Below are positions 48,991 to 62,835 of a DNA stretch of 64,000 nt, piece by piece. Under the pieces are notes generated by a model. It saw only the letters and a program-made list of their open reading frames with translations. It did not search any database and had not been told where the DNA came from. Numbering within the stretch: the first letter of the stretch is position 1; the number at the start of each line of letters is the position of its first letter. Position numbers and translations under genes: made by a program. Source of the DNA: Burhinus oedicnemus (Eukaryota; Chordata; Aves; Charadriiformes; Burhinidae); contig VFFE01007255.1 of assembly GCA_008921705.1 (NCBI GenBank), positions 1,543,983-1,607,982 on the forward strand, written 5' to 3'.

Positions 48991-49260
48991 AGGTGGAGAT
49001 GATGTCATAAATCATTTATGATACATTATGGCCATTTTTACGCTACCATAGATTGCAAAAATATTAGCAATAAATGAATGTTGATAGAAAGGTTGTGGGA
49101 ATGTTTGAGTGATTTTATTGTATTTATAATACAGAGTAGTTGTAACATGAAACCATCTATCAATGTTTAATAAATCTTTAAGCAACATGTTATAAATTAT
49201 AAATGGGTGACTATATATGCCATATAAAATATGCATAATGTTTTCGGATGTTTGCTAATC
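48991..49260. promoter_or_regulatory. Candidate conserved noncoding element (speculative)
   Basis: A very A+T-rich stretch of complex sequence, free of runs, with many homeodomain-like taat/attta words. It includes a 17-base dyad, tcataaatcatttatga, at 49005-49021. Long A+T-rich, repeat-free stretches like this are common among vertebrate developmental enhancers. Conservation cannot be judged from one genome, so this is a guess based on texture only. Confidence 0.2.
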
Positions 49261-51930
49261 ATATGCTATAACTGTTTAAAAAACTATTAATAAGGAAGTG
49301 ACTAGAGATATAAAAGTTTCCAGACATGTTCAGGAGACAATTTCTAATCAAACAAGTAAATTTTAAAATACAGTAAATGCAATTATATTGGTCTCTGACA
49401 TACCGTAATTGTTTCATAAGTCTTTCATTCTAAGCTGCATGCAGATACTGCATAGGGTAAATGCTGTATTTTGAAAAAACACTACATAGGAGAAACTTTC
49501 CCATTGTTATCCTCTGCTACCAAGCAATTTCTTAATTCCAAACATCTATTTTTAAGGACCAAAATATATTTTTCCTAATAATTATTTTCATGAAAGACAA
49601 TATAATGATTTTTGTAGAATCTTTGTAGGGCAATATCACGTCTGCTTCCGAATGTACATGAATCAGTAAACCTGTTCTCATCACAAGAAAGTTCTTATCA
49701 TAAATTAAAACCTCTGCGTCATTATCATTGGTTCTGAGGGTATTTGGTATATACAGATGGATACGTAAAAGAGAATACATCAGTATCTAAAAGGTGATTA
49801 ATTCAGAAGCACTATTTTAAATTTTTCTCTTCTTGCATGTCAGTAAAGGAGAGAAGATAAGATCTTCACAGCTGGTAAAACTGTACTTGTTCTCAAGTTC
49901 ACCACAGCTAATGAAGGTAGTCTTTTATGCAAATGTGAGACAACTAGTTAAAAGGAAACAACATGCATTCCCTTTCATATAGATTAATCACTTGATTTTC
50001 TAGCATTTCTGGGCTGTGGAAATACAGAGTGTTCGTTATTACTGGCCCAGCTAGCTGAAAAACAAAAAGGAGTTACTACTGCTGACATGCAGACCAAGTC
50101 ACATTTTTATTCCCTAAAATTAGTTCTCTTTAGGGAATAGTATTCTGAAAAATAAAAATAAATGACCTAAAAATAAGGGAGAAAATTTTATTCCTGTAAT
50201 GAGAAATATGAGTACGTGCACCTGTGCACAGTGCTCTCCAAGCCCTCACAACAAATAGATTTGCTATTCAAAATGGAGCCCAAGTCCCTTTACAGCTCAT
50301 GTATCATATTTTACTTCATAATAATTCAAGCCTGTTACAGCAATGCACTGATTTGACTGTTTCAAAATCATTTTCATTGCCCTCTGTAAAGTTTCAGGCT
50401 GTATTCCATGGTTAGCAGATAGCACACAAAAGTGTAGAGTTGCCGAGCCCACCCATTTGGCTCAGTTTGGACTCTGTCAGCAGCAGAAGAAAAACTACTC
50501 CAGAAGCTCAGTGCCTTGGTAAAGTTTTGATTCCATTTTCTGGGGAGAGTTTATTATCAAGGATATTTCTTTTCTGCCTGCTCTCTAATGACGTTATTAC
50601 CTGGAGAGGGACAAACTTCTGCAATAATTGGAGCAACTTCATAAAGCAGAGCCTACATTAGTTGAATTCAAATATATACAGTAATGGGGAAATTGTTTGC
50701 AAGCATAAAAATTCATTCCAATCTGATCTATCGATTGTACACTTACTCCAAATTTCAATTAACCTACTGCCTGCAACAGTACTGCACAAGTACGTAACAC
50801 TAAGCACATGGGTAATTGTTTGCAAGATCGGGTCAGTGATTCATCTACGATATTAAGCTGTTCGAAATTGAAAAGCTTGTGTGTGTATTAATTCCAAGGG
50901 CTCACACCTTCCATATACAATTATCATCTACGCCTCCCAGTTTGTCTTCACATATTCAATGAAGAACATGCATATTTACATAATTTAAATGAAAGCTAAT
51001 GTATCTTTCACATTAAAATTATACCAGCTCTGTATCCTCCCATCTGGATTAGAGCAGGCAACTCCATTCACGTTCTATTTATGTGAAACCTGTTCAGAAA
51101 AACGACAGGAAGAGAATCAAAAGAGGAAGGAATAGCACAAAAGGAACATTTTGCACCTGTTCCCTCCCCCCAAACAAAAAAAGTACAGATCTCTGAATTA
51201 ATCTCTCAGTTCTAGACTAGCACAATGTTATTTTCCTTGCCTTTTTGTCCTTAATTTTACACCTGGATATGGCAATAGAAATTCTTCAAAAAAGGCAAAT
51301 AATTAAGGTTATTGTCTCCTTTCTGTACCCATCAGAAATGAAAATGTTTCCTGCCGCTTATTTTCCTGACACTCTTCGTACATAATCTAGATTGCATGAC
51401 GCCTTCCTCTATAAAACTATGAGAGCTATCAATCCCCAGATTGTAGCACTGATCAATTCCCAGCTAAGGAAAACAGAGTTCTCCCACGGATATACATGCA
51501 GACGTCGTGTTTCAGATTTACTCTGTAGGGCCACTGCAATGGATCATCAGCAATTGCCAACAATAACATTTTCATTAACGCAGCAATTATGAAAATACTA
51601 AAATCACCTCTTCCTGAAACAAACAAAAAAATTGGATGAAGGTGGTGTTCAGACTGCTGATGTATCTACTCTGGACTTTTAATTGCATTAGCTTTTATAG
51701 ATTTTTATTTTCAGCACCCCAAACATGCATGTTCGCAGATTGCTGAGGAATCAAATCAGTGCCCCGGTACCTACAATCCGTATCACACAACGAATAATCC
51801 ACTTGAGCGGAGTCTGCATTTCCCCGATCAGTGAAGTGAGCATCATAAGCCTTTTCCTAACTTAGAATGCATTGCAAAGTTTAACTGTAATTTTTAATGT
51901 GGTCGGAGAGCATCAGGCCAAACATATGTG
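49261..51930. other. Unique A+T-rich DNA, no gene seen
   Basis: Small frames (49532-49780 minus, 50224-50415, 50440-50661, 50662-50856 and 51392-51592 plus) are without motifs. Three plus-strand frames following closely at 50224-50856 give no continuous protein that I recognise. Confidence 0.5.
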
Positions 51931-52130
51931 ATTGCTTATGGTTTATTATTAAGCACAGTAATCTTCATGTACTAAACATTTTATTTGAAAATTAGAGAGC
52001 AGTAAGCAAACAATGTTACTGCTTATTGCACTGGTAATTCCCAAACTGGTAAGATGATTTCTGTCTAATTTCAGTATACATTTATTACATGTTTCACTGT
52101 TCATCTAATCAGAACTGGGAGTCATTTGCT
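51931..52130. promoter_or_regulatory. Candidate conserved noncoding element (speculative)
   Basis: Complex A+T-rich sequence with words such as tgcttatggtttattattaa and no simple repeats or recognised transposon. The call rests on texture only, as for the stretch at 48991. Confidence 0.15.
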
Positions 52131-52788
52131 TCTAAAATAACCACAAGAAAAAGAATACAGATATCCAAGTAGGATGAGTATAAAAAAGTCTCCTCAGCAG
52201 CTCCAAGAGTAAATCTAACATTTTCTTGGTAAGTAACTCCCCCAGTTATATCAGCATCCAGTTGGCAATACAACCGCCTTTCATTTTACCACGTCTCCTG
52301 TTTTCCTTTAGAGGACAGCAGGGCACTTCTGAAGTCTACTGTAGCTTTCTGTACGTGACCTTCTGCAGCGTGAACAGAACTCAAAGCAGATGGTGATAAA
52401 TTTACACAGAACATTTAAGTTATACTCTGATCTGGAGGTCAGTCTTGTTTTCAATAGCTGTTTCAGCTTCTCACAAAAAACCCATCCACTTCTCACAGAA
52501 GCTAATGGGAATCTTCCAACTTATTTCCACAGGGTCTGGATTTATCTTCAGGTTTACTTGTTTGATACAACGCACAGCAAAAAAAACCACGGCACGCTGT
52601 AGTTTTAACGATCTTCATTAAACATCAAAAAGCAGATAGTGAGCAATGATACATCTTTTGCCAGCGCATATTCAGATACAGCAGTACTACATAGTCTTTA
52701 AGACATATTCACCATTGCTGTATGAGGATCCCTAAAGCAGCTGAATACCAAGCCATCGGGCTACAGCAAACCTGGAAACGTGCTTTTC
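52131..52788. other. Unique DNA, nothing recognised
   Basis: Two frames on opposite strands near 52308-52602 overlap and lack motifs. Confidence 0.5.
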
Positions 52789-52860
52789 CAACAAAAAAAA
52801 AAACAACCCAACCAAACAAACAAAAAAACCAACCAAAAAACCACACCACACACCAACCAC
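52789..52860. repeat. A/C-rich low-complexity tract
   Basis: Around 70 bases of A and C (aacaacccaaccaaacaaac type) with almost no G or T. It underlies the Lys/Asn/Gln/Thr-rich start of the frame at 52780-53067. Confidence 0.85.
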
Positions 52861-55800
52861 CTGGCTATGGAACAAATGGCTACTGAAGAACAGATGAAGA
52901 TGACCTTCTTCAAGAAATTATCTTCTAAAATGCTTCTCAGCTTTGAAAATGGCATCTACAGTTCTGACACTGTCTTGCACCCGAATCTTTCCCAACTAGT
53001 AAGAAATGGGAGAGGGGTGGAAATATTCTGTACTTTACAACTAAAACAAAGATCCTGTGCCCGGTAAGCTTTGCCACTGGAAAAGAAGTGCAAAAGTTTC
53101 CAGGAGGTCTACCAAGGTCTGTGCTATGCTAGCACTATTAGATTTACAATAAGAGGCTCAGCAGGATAAAAAACAATAAATGAACTAGATTAGACTAAAT
53201 AGTTGGACATCTTCTCTTTTGAAAAAGAAAAAATAATCTAATTGAAAAAAATTACAAAATAAATGACATACCCTGGGCACAGTCCCAGCAGAAACTGCTG
53301 AGGCTGATCTTTTGAATCCTTTCATTTCTGCAGAAGTGGAATAATTTCACATTTGGAAGTATCTGCTAGCTTCTGGGAAACCAGATTAATTGTGCAGTCC
53401 CAGTTTCAGGATCAAAAACATTCTGATGTTACAGTATGCGCCTTTTTTTCAGATTATCTATCCCTAGCTGTTCAGTTCAGATAAAGTTCATAAACTAGAA
53501 ACTTTATGCCACTTTTTATTGAAGCTGATGCTCTGGATAACTTCAAAACTGATAAGAAGCTTCCTTTCATATTACCATTATTACTCATATTTCTTAAGCA
53601 GCACCTGAAGACCAAGCCAGACTGATGGCAAACTGTGTCAGGCACCGCACACACACAGTAGCGCGAGCTCCTGACGCAAGAAGGTTATTAACTACAATGC
53701 AGAGACACAACGTGGGCTTGAAGTGGCAAAACACACACAGCAAGTACCCTAACAAGTGTCATATAATATCTGCTACCTTTTTTGCTCTCAAGAAAAGCAA
53801 ATGGTTACTAGGAGCATAGACGCTAAAGAGAGGGAAGGAGAAGATTTCCTGCCCTGTGGATTACAGGACACAAGGCATGAATGGAGAGGGAGATTGTGTG
53901 CAATACTGTCCAGTGTAGGGACAGAGAAAATTCAGACAAAACGGCAAAAAGATTTCTAAGCACCAAGAGGGTCCCTGCTTATTAGTTTCGGTTCTCTTCA
54001 GTTTTTTTGTCAAGTTCATCCAAGGAGAATATGGGAATTAATGCACAGATCCCAGTGCTCCTGCAGGGAAGGAGAAGAATTTATTCTGCACGATCCTGGA
54101 CTGAGGGAAGGATACCGACTGCCAGTATAGCGTTCCTATTACAGTAATTCTTTGTGCAGCTACACTGAACTTGTGCTAGTTTATATTTTACTATTACGGT
54201 TTTCATTCTCTGATTCAGCTCTTGTTCTCTCTAGATGCAGAATTACCAGTTTTTTCAGAATTCTCAAAACTAGATGAAAATTAGTATAATTTTTGTCAAA
54301 AAAAATTTGAGTATGAAATTGTCTCTACTTTAAATTTTTAACCAGCACTGCAGAGTCGTTGAGCAGTTGCCTCAAATTACTTAAAATGAACCTTTCATAA
54401 CTCCAAGCTTTGATAAATTCCATCCCAGTCTGAGTTTTATCCATAATTCCTTATTTTAGCCCGGGGAGGGGGGAAATCCAATCAAACTACCAAGATGTCA
54501 TGAACAGAAGCGCACTGTGCGATTCCTCTGCCTGTCTGGCGAGCTCCATAGGTACTCCAGGCTTCCGGGCAATCATCCAAGACTTCTGACCATCTAAGAT
54601 TACTTGCTGCATGAACTTTCAGATTCCCTTACAGAACAAACAACTACAATTACCTATAACAAACCTAAACCAAACAAATGTTGCACATTAGAGCTTATTC
54701 TTCTGTTCTTGTACTATCAAAGCACAGTGCAGCCGGCCAGCATGCATCTCCAGTAGCAAAACAGAGGCTGGGCAACACTAGAAAGTGTTTAATGTTAATA
54801 CTTGGGCTACTAATGGAATAACCCCTGAAGCTTTTAGTTTCCAGATACTAAGACCACTTGCTTGTCTTAGCTTGTAAGTTATTCACCCACAGAGAGAAGA
54901 GAATCAATGCTACGCATAACAACAATATCTAAGCTAACAACATCACTTAAAGCCAGATTTTTAATGAGATTTAATTTTGGCACTCATTGGATTGACTGTT
55001 GAACAGCTAGCCGCTGCCCCACAGGCTCCTTTGAATATTGTACATGGGTCAGCAGCAAACAAATATTCTCAGAATATAAGGCAAAGAACTGCAATGCTTA
55101 GGCTTCAACAGCTTCTTTTCCACTCATTTAAGTAGCTTCATAGCCACTCTTTCAAACCCCTTAATCCTCCTTCCTCCCCTTTACCATATAACATAACAAG
55201 ATGCGCTCTCTTCTGGGTACAATGTCAAGGCCCACATTTCCCCAAGTATTGGTCATTCCTCAAACCTAACCGCTTGTTTTCCTTCCATACCTTACAGGGC
55301 TAAAGCCAAGAAGGCTTTTATGCCCTTCATAATGTAGTTCCTGAGCCCACACAAATCTCTCCCTTTCACCAGTACTGATCAATACAACACTAAAGGTGTC
55401 ACTGCTCATGTATTTGTGCAAACCTGCCGCTGACCTCTTTGCTGTACCATTCCCCTTTGCTCTCTGAACAGTCCCCTTAAATCAATTATTTATCAGATCC
55501 ACAGGGACTTCAGTAATAAGTGCAATGAGATTTGTGGCTTCTGGGCCAAAATGAAATCCCATAACATATAAAAAGTTTTCTGTTCATAGCTCATTTTCCA
55601 ATTTCTTTTGAAGTCCCTACAAAACAGCCAAACCCTTGAGTGAGCTAAGATTTAATAGCTCTTTGTCGGCACTTACTGAAATCATCCCATACACAATGAG
55701 AAATCCAATGCTAAAGGCAAGAAGATGACATTGCCTTCTCCCTAAGTGTCAAGCCAGCTAAGTCCTCAGAGCTTTATTTCCAACGATCTGCAACACCTCT

Positions 55801-56435
55801 CTACTATCTCATTATCTTCAACTCTATGAGAATCCTCACACACACTTTATTTCTAATGCGTTGTCTCAGATGCCGTGAGTTCATCTCCAGAAACGATCTA
55901 AGTTATCCATGCTGGACAAAATACTTGATATTTTGTTCTTCAGAAATGTTAGCAGACCTCAAGATTTTTGCAAGGAAAAACAATTCAACAGAGAGCAACT
56001 TTAGTACTGGGAATAAGGAGGCTTTTAAAAGATTCCAGATAGCGTGCCAGATTCCCCATTGTACTCTTCCATTTCGGTCTCCTTGCAGTAGCACAGAAAA
56101 AGGGTTTCAGTGGTGAGTTAGGACTTTTATCTATACAACCCCTATGTGAGAAATGTATTCTTATCAAAGTCCCTTAGGCACTGCTGTGTTAGCTTTGAGC
56201 AACCTTCAGGTATAAACAATACCATTAGTTAACAGGTTGTCTACAGCAAATATCCATAAACAGGTCAACAGCACAGAAAACTACAATTCCCATACTGTGT
56301 GATGAAAAAAACCTTCTCTCTGCTAGATTGAGAGCTTTTTTACATTAAGACTTATAATAGGGAGCCTGGTTGGGGTGGAGTGGAACCCACCAACAAGACA
56401 CAAAAAACCAACTCCCATGTGAATCCTATTCAGAT
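52861..56435. other. Unique DNA, no gene seen
   Basis: Frames at 53472-53654 (minus), 53625-53819, 53756-53959 and 55826-56116 (plus) show no recognised domains. No repeat family is recognised. A short G-rich patch lies near 54464-54472. Confidence 0.5.
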
Positions 56436-56450
56436 TTTTTTTTTTTTTTA
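56436..56450. repeat. T run
   Basis: About 14 consecutive T residues. Confidence 0.85.
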
Positions 56451-58321
56451 ACCACTGAGGTGCAGTAACCTAAAGAGAATTAAGGTCATGTCAGCTCTAA
56501 ATTCCAGCAGCACAAGGGACCCATACAATAAAAAACCCTCCTTCCCAGGGTGTCCTCCAGCGTTCCCTAGCTGTTCAGAGCACGAATTTCGACATCAGAA
56601 CACACTTTTTTTTTTCTTCCCAGCTATGGCATTCAGGTGGTACATTCATTCTACTAAGACATTAAAAAAAGACTCTAATGAGCCCTATTTTATTTACTTT
56701 ATCTGAGAAATACAATTGACAAGGGTGTCTGAGATTTTTTGATAGTAGCAGCAAATGAACAAAGAATACTAAGCCATACAAATATTCAATTTCAATCTAT
56801 ACTTGAAGTGGGCCTTATACTTGGCTATCTGCCCCATTTCCAACTTAATCTTACTAGCCTTCCTCACTTTTAAGAAATATAAGCAGCCATTTTTAAATAC
56901 ATGGATTTCTCTTCTGCCCTGAGATTTACTTTTAATAAACACATCCACCCCATCTCTTGTTCTCACTGCGAATACAAGGTATAATCACTCTGTACATGAG
57001 CATCCACATTGCAGAACACCCACAAGAAACCTTCAGGCAGTGCCTGAATGGCCCCTTCAAACTGGGAGTCCGACCAGAGTCTGAGGCAAAAGCGCCCAGA
57101 TTACACGAAGACATTAAGCAGACATAATACATGGACAGGGTGTGGAAGCAGATTTTGGTAATGCTTGCAAAGGCAGGAAGAAAACAGGATTATTTTCCTA
57201 CTCCTTCACAGGTGTTTCAAGGGCCTTTTTTTTGCCACAGATAAACAATATTTTGCCTCCAAAACTACTTGGTGAAAAACAAAGTTGAGGCCTCGCAGCA
57301 GACACACTGCGTGGCTCACCAGGCTTTCCACAGTGCTCGCCACAGGTAGCGCTTGCAGGGGAAGGAAGTCTGACATAAAACTCTGAAGAATCTATATTAA
57401 CGTGCTCGGCAGTCAGGATAGTATTATGTTAAGCTGGAAGGATTTCTTTGGTGCAGACAATGACTGTGCCTTTGGAGACCGGCAGTTCAGTGGATGAAAT
57501 GCCACGGCCGACGGCATCAAATACTGAAAAGCAGCTCCTGCAACTCCTATATCCCATCCCCAAAACAAGCACAGCCTCATTTCTGCCCCCTTATATTAAC
57601 CCAGTTTTATTTCTTCTTTGTTTCTGTGTCCATTTCTCTAACTAGCTTCTAATGAAGGTTTCTGCCTTTCCCACTGGGTAGGATGGAAATAGTCAGGAAA
57701 AAGTTACAGTCTTCTATGTGAATTTTCTTCCCTTGGGAATTGAAAGACATCATCATCTGGCAAATCTTTAACCCTCCCTCTGCTTGGAAGTCTGACAGGT
57801 TCAGAGATTCAGCACAATCTCGTTCAAAAAACCCAAAGCCATGAACAGCACATATTAGCAGTGGGTGATTTTGTGAATAGGACGGTATACACCTTGCTAG
57901 GGGGAAAAAAAAAAAAAACACCAACACTCAGTGACACACAAATATTGCTTTGACCTCAGGGTCAAATTTTCAAGAAACTTCTAAATTACTGGGAAATTCC
58001 CAGAAGTGTTTGACTACCAAACTCCCACTGGTTTAAGAGAAGCTAGGTACATTTAAGAGCTGGAGCCACAGAAACCCAGGAAAACTGCCTCAAGCACATT
58101 TTGCCACAGCTTATGTCTGGGTTTGCAGAGCGGTTGCTAATATCATAGCAAAGCCAGCTATTAAAAACACCCTCAGCAAACTTCTTCCTGCCTCTGGAGG
58201 AATGCACGCTTACCTTACTGTCTTCCAAAGCCACACAAAATAAACCAGATTATTTTGGAATAAGTATTTCAGTGTTACAACTGCTGTTGCTGAATGTAAC
58301 TGCAACAAACAGGCTTTTCTT
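56451..58321. other. Unique DNA, no gene seen
   Basis: Contains an A run of about 15 at 57905-57919. The minus-strand frames at 56769-56966, 56932-57132, 57649-57927 and 58043-58234 lack known motifs. The frame at 57649-57927 begins by reading through the A run as poly-Phe. Confidence 0.5.
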
Positions 58322-58333
58322 CCCCCCCCCCCC
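58322..58333. repeat. C run of 12
   Basis: Twelve consecutive C residues, the longest C or G run in the window, followed directly by agtatc. It is a simple repeat likely to vary in length. Confidence 0.9.
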
Positions 58334-60962
58334 AGTATCACAGCTGCTTTGCTGATTCATCACAGGCCTGAATGGAACGTGTTTCTAGACCAGGTCCCGT
58401 GCAGAAAAGGGTCTATGGTGTGCAATGGGAAGTGCTGCATTTATTGTGCATGTTGAAGTGCGCGTACAGAGTTCCACAGAGATTCTGGCAGTGCTGTAGA
58501 GATCCTGAAAGATAGTAAACACCTGGAAAGGAGCTTGCTCACCAAATTCCATAGATCTCTGGCGAGCAATACAAGGAGAACCCATTGGTTTTATTCACAG
58601 CAAAATGTAGGATTTATCAAAAGACACTGAAGCTGCGAAGGGCTTAACAGAAGCAGCATTTCGTCCTGACACTGACTCACCTCCACCACCCTCAGTACAC
58701 TAGCCATGCTAGAAATAAGTGAATTTTTCCATTATTACTCTTTTCTTTCAGTTAAAATACAGACGACTTTAACATTATAACAGTCTAGAATACAGAATAA
58801 AAGACACGTTCATTATAAACTTAAATAGTCCATATTTATCTGTGCAAGACAGGATGTGCACTGTTTCTGACAGACTTTAAAACTGTAGTGGAATTTAGGA
58901 CTAGAGTCCAACAGGGGATGACAGTGTATCAAATACTTAAGGCTTTCGTGAGAGCAATGAACAGTGATACATCGCTTTCATTACTGTCAATAAAACACAG
59001 CCAGCCTTGATGAAGGTCTCAACGTAACAAGCAAGGGTTAAGTAATGACAAGCTCCTGAGTTGTGTACGTAAAGCATGCCAAAAGTTTTTATGAAAAAGA
59101 AAATCAATGGTCAGTGACAGCTACAGTGCTCTACCACACCAATATTTAAGCTATTACAGAAACACAAGATAAAGGCTGTTAAGGTCCCCAGCAATAAGTG
59201 ACAGTAGAGATGCTGCACTCAGACATCCCAGAGTCTGAATGGGTAATCCATTTAACAAACCCTTAATTTGTGAATGACTCCATCGGGTCAAATAAGAGAG
59301 ATTAAACATAGTTTATTAATAATTAGTCATAGCATAGAGCATGAGAGACACCCTGGCCTTTATTAATCTTTTGCCTTAAGTGATTTGCAGACTTTCTATA
59401 TCAGTCATTATATTTAAAAGACACAAGGTCTTCTCTTCTGTCCTAGCTGACAAAACATCTCTAATCAATTTTGTGCCCTGCCTCCTGCTAGCTCACTTTA
59501 GAGTTTGCTCTGCACATGCAGGAGGTCTTAAAGAAACCTTCTGGCCAGCCTCTTCACAGACTACTTATTAAAAGTTACACTTTTTGTTCCACCATTTTGT
59601 TCCATCAACTTGGAGAACCCAATTGCTCTGCCCAGTCCTTGAGGACTAACATTACACAGCCTGCAGTTTTCTTTCTCAGCTAAAATAGTTTTTAAATACA
59701 GAAACTCATTGGTGGAAGTTCAAATAAGGAAAAGGAAAAAAACCAAAAAAGGCTTTCTGCTAGACCATATGTGGAAAGATAATGAAGTCTATGAGATTTC
59801 TTTATTATTAAAAAGAGACTGGTGTGGTGATGTAATTGGGTGGTTTATATTGGCCTTTGCTGTAAAAGCTGTTCCTTATAAGCTTTCAGCAGCAGGAATG
59901 GCAGTCAGCTCCTCCTGCTATGTAAACTAATCTAAAGATCACCAAAATTAGTAGTTCTTTTTTAAATTAATCTGCTTACTGCATTGTGGAGCTTGATCTA
60001 CACTTAATTTGACTTTGGATATGTCCCTTCATAATTATATGTCACTGTTTTCAGGCTTGAGTGTCTAAACCAAAATATTACAACAAAGTAGACTCAAATA
60101 GAAGTAAAAAATTAAAAAATCTCATAAGAATATAATTGGGCTATAGCAGTATGTTGCATTGTCTAGTGGAAAGGAAAAAAAAAAAATTGGTCTGTCCACG
60201 GGAAAAAAGCCAAAGTCGTCATCTTGCACCAGTCAGTTGAAGAAATGTATTCTAAATACTCTAAATGTAACAGGATTTTGACTGATATTAAGTGATAATG
60301 AATTAAACAACATAACTAGAGAGAGGAACTCATTGCCACAGATATCTGTGAAGCTAAAGATGTCTTAGAATCCCTCAACTAGACCTGGATAGCTAATACT
60401 TAGTTAAAAAAGTTACAAAATAAATTCTCGTACACATAAAAACCGATGAGCTTACAAGCCAAGAAACCAAAAAGCATTAACGTTAACCAGATAAAAACCT
60501 TAAAAGGTGCAATAGAGACCAACCACTTAAAAAGCTGCTGAGATTATGGTTCAAGGTTTGTTTATTTACCATAAAATTTTGGGGGTTTGCAGCAGAGAAC
60601 AGGTTTAAGGATCAAGTGGATACTCGACTCTCAGCTCCAAGGAACTTATCAGTGTGTTTCTTTTTCAATACCAATGTTGCAAAAACATGCTTGGTGTATA
60701 CATTTCCAGCACAATAATGTTTCTAGGAGAAAGCAGGGCAATTATGCCCTTGAGCAGTTCTGCAATTTCATATTTAATCTTATGAAATACTCTCTTTCAG
60801 TTCAACAAATCATCTCTAAATTGCCAATCAAATCACTCCAGGAAACGAGACTCTCCATCTCACAGACTTGCAAGAAGTAATTTACCAATTAAAGCCAAAG
60901 AGAGAGTTGCAAGAATAATTGAGGGAAGCTTTCTTGGAATTCAACTGCGTGCAAAATCAAGG
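58334..60962. other. Unique DNA, no gene seen
   Basis: An A run lies at 60175-60185. Frames of 63-97 codons (58385-58585 minus, 59380-59571, 59709-59930 and 60587-60880 plus) carry no recognised motif. The part around 59280-59390 is A+T-rich with taattag-type words. Confidence 0.5.
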
Positions 60963-60998
60963 GAAAAAAAAAACCAAACCCCAAACAAAAACACCACC
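60963..60998. repeat. A/C-rich low-complexity tract
   Basis: A run followed by accaaaccccaaacaaaaac-type sequence, of the same character as the tracts at 18072 and 52789. Confidence 0.8.
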
Positions 60999-62749
60999 TC
61001 GTCATCACTATCCATTGAACCTCCTGTAAAAACAATACACAAACACCCCCTGTTCAAACAGCATAATCAAGGCTGCAAAGGCAAGCACTCAAAGGTCAGA
61101 AAAAGCCAGAAGCTGACCTAAGCAGCCATAATTCAGTCCTATTGTGTGGCTGCACTACACTACAGACTTTTGAAGAGACAGAGAACACATGTTATTTTAA
61201 CAAACTAACTCATTACACATATTGCCTGGTGCTCCATTTCTGAGCCACTATTTAACTCTATTAAGCAGTGCTGAGCACCAGTTGAGACCCTTACACTGAG
61301 CCTCCCTTTGCGTTTCATGTTACATAGCACACTCTGCACTCAGGCACATAGATTTTGTTTGCAGTGGGGTCTCAAGCGTTTTGGTAAAACAGACTTCAGA
61401 GTCACCTATGTGGAAAATGAAGGAAACTCTTTGAAGCACCCTGTCCAGTATTCTACCAAAAATGTAGAAAAAAATGCCCTCATTTCACAATTTTAAAGTA
61501 TGTTCACTACGTTCTCCTCCTGCAGCACCTACATAAACCAGCTTCCCTCACTAGCCAGCCAAAGCAGTCCCAGGCTGTTCCTCTCAGGTAGGCACTCTGT
61601 CTCAATCTGTTTGCCCAGACATTTCCAGGTTTCCCATTCAGCTGTTAAATCTGCCCAGCAGATGCCAAGGGAAGAACACAACAACATGGGAAACAGATAT
61701 CAATCCTTCAATTTTGCTGAAGTTTTCCCAATTTGTGTTTGTCGGAAAGGCTTTGGTTTACGCATTGCTTCATTCTCATTGATTCCTGTATGCACAAAAC
61801 CTGTTATCTGACTATCATTCACTTAAAACTCAATTTCCATGGAGAAATGAATGTTTTCAGCCAATGCTATCCAGATTCGCAGCTAAGGAGTGTCCTCCTG
61901 CCATACCAAGGCAATGACCGGCTCCGCAAGCACTGCTCTGGTCAGGGGTGCCTGTGAGTAGAGAAAGGAACGTGGCCAAGACTCTGCAAGAGCCAATTGT
62001 GGGCCATTTTGGCTACCACTGGTGATCATGAAAACAGCTTTAAAGAAGGCAAATTCAGCACCCCCAGCTTTGTTTAAGGAAAGCATAAAGATGACCCAAA
62101 GTTGCTTTTCTGAGCCACACAGTACAGTCCTCCAGCCACTACCGAAAGTTTGTCCTGAACACTGTGGTGACATACCCATGGAATCCTAAAAAGCCACCTA
62201 AACATAACACCATTCTCAAAGCTAAATTTCTCTGTAACAGAAAAACAAGGATAATACTGGCAGCATTAGTCTTATCCTTTAACAGTATGTGCCCCTGAAG
62301 GGCACTAGTTATCTCATTCTTCAAAGGAATCAATTTCTCAACCCTTTTCTAAGTCCCTAAGCACGTCCTGTCAGGCAATGACTAGACACATCAAAAGAAG
62401 AAACCACATTGGCCAGGCAGCATGGCCCAGACAAGCCACTTTCAGAGTCGGAATTTATGGAAGAATCTTTTGGAAAACCCTCCACAACAGCTGAGAAAGC
62501 GTGAGGTACGTAGAGTGAAAGACTCTGGAATATCTTCTTACTGCTTTCCCTGGATTGGCATTGTTTGTTTTCCTATGCCAAGGTTTGACTAGCTTACTAC
62601 ACAAAACAGGAAGAGATAAAATAAGGTTAAATAATTTAAAAGTCCCAGCCAAAACCTATATATTCCACATGTAAAATGTGATTTCATGAGCTAATTTTGC
62701 TTACAGGCTCTCTGTAGTACCTTACATATAGCAAGGCCAGAACACTGCA
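60999..62749. other. Unique DNA, no gene seen
   Basis: Frames at 61308-61496, 61500-61811 and 61733-61957 (plus) and 61883-62179 (minus) overlap in part and have no recognised domains. Confidence 0.5.
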
Positions 62750-62835
62750 CTGGTTATTTCAGGTGCTGTTCAAGCACTGAAGTAAAAAGATTTTTGACCC
62801 AGAGAGCTTAGAGTCTTCTGTGCAATGTAACGTAG
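62750..62835 (+). repeat. Ancient dispersed repeat fragment
   Basis: aggtgctgttcaagcactga, then gtaaaaagatttttgaccca, then gagagcttagagtct follow the order of an old amniote repeat that I recall as ggcgctgtacaaacacag, aacaaaaagacagtccctgcccc, gagcttacaatcta. The match runs for about 60 bases with scattered changes. I am unsure which named family this is. Confidence 0.45.
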
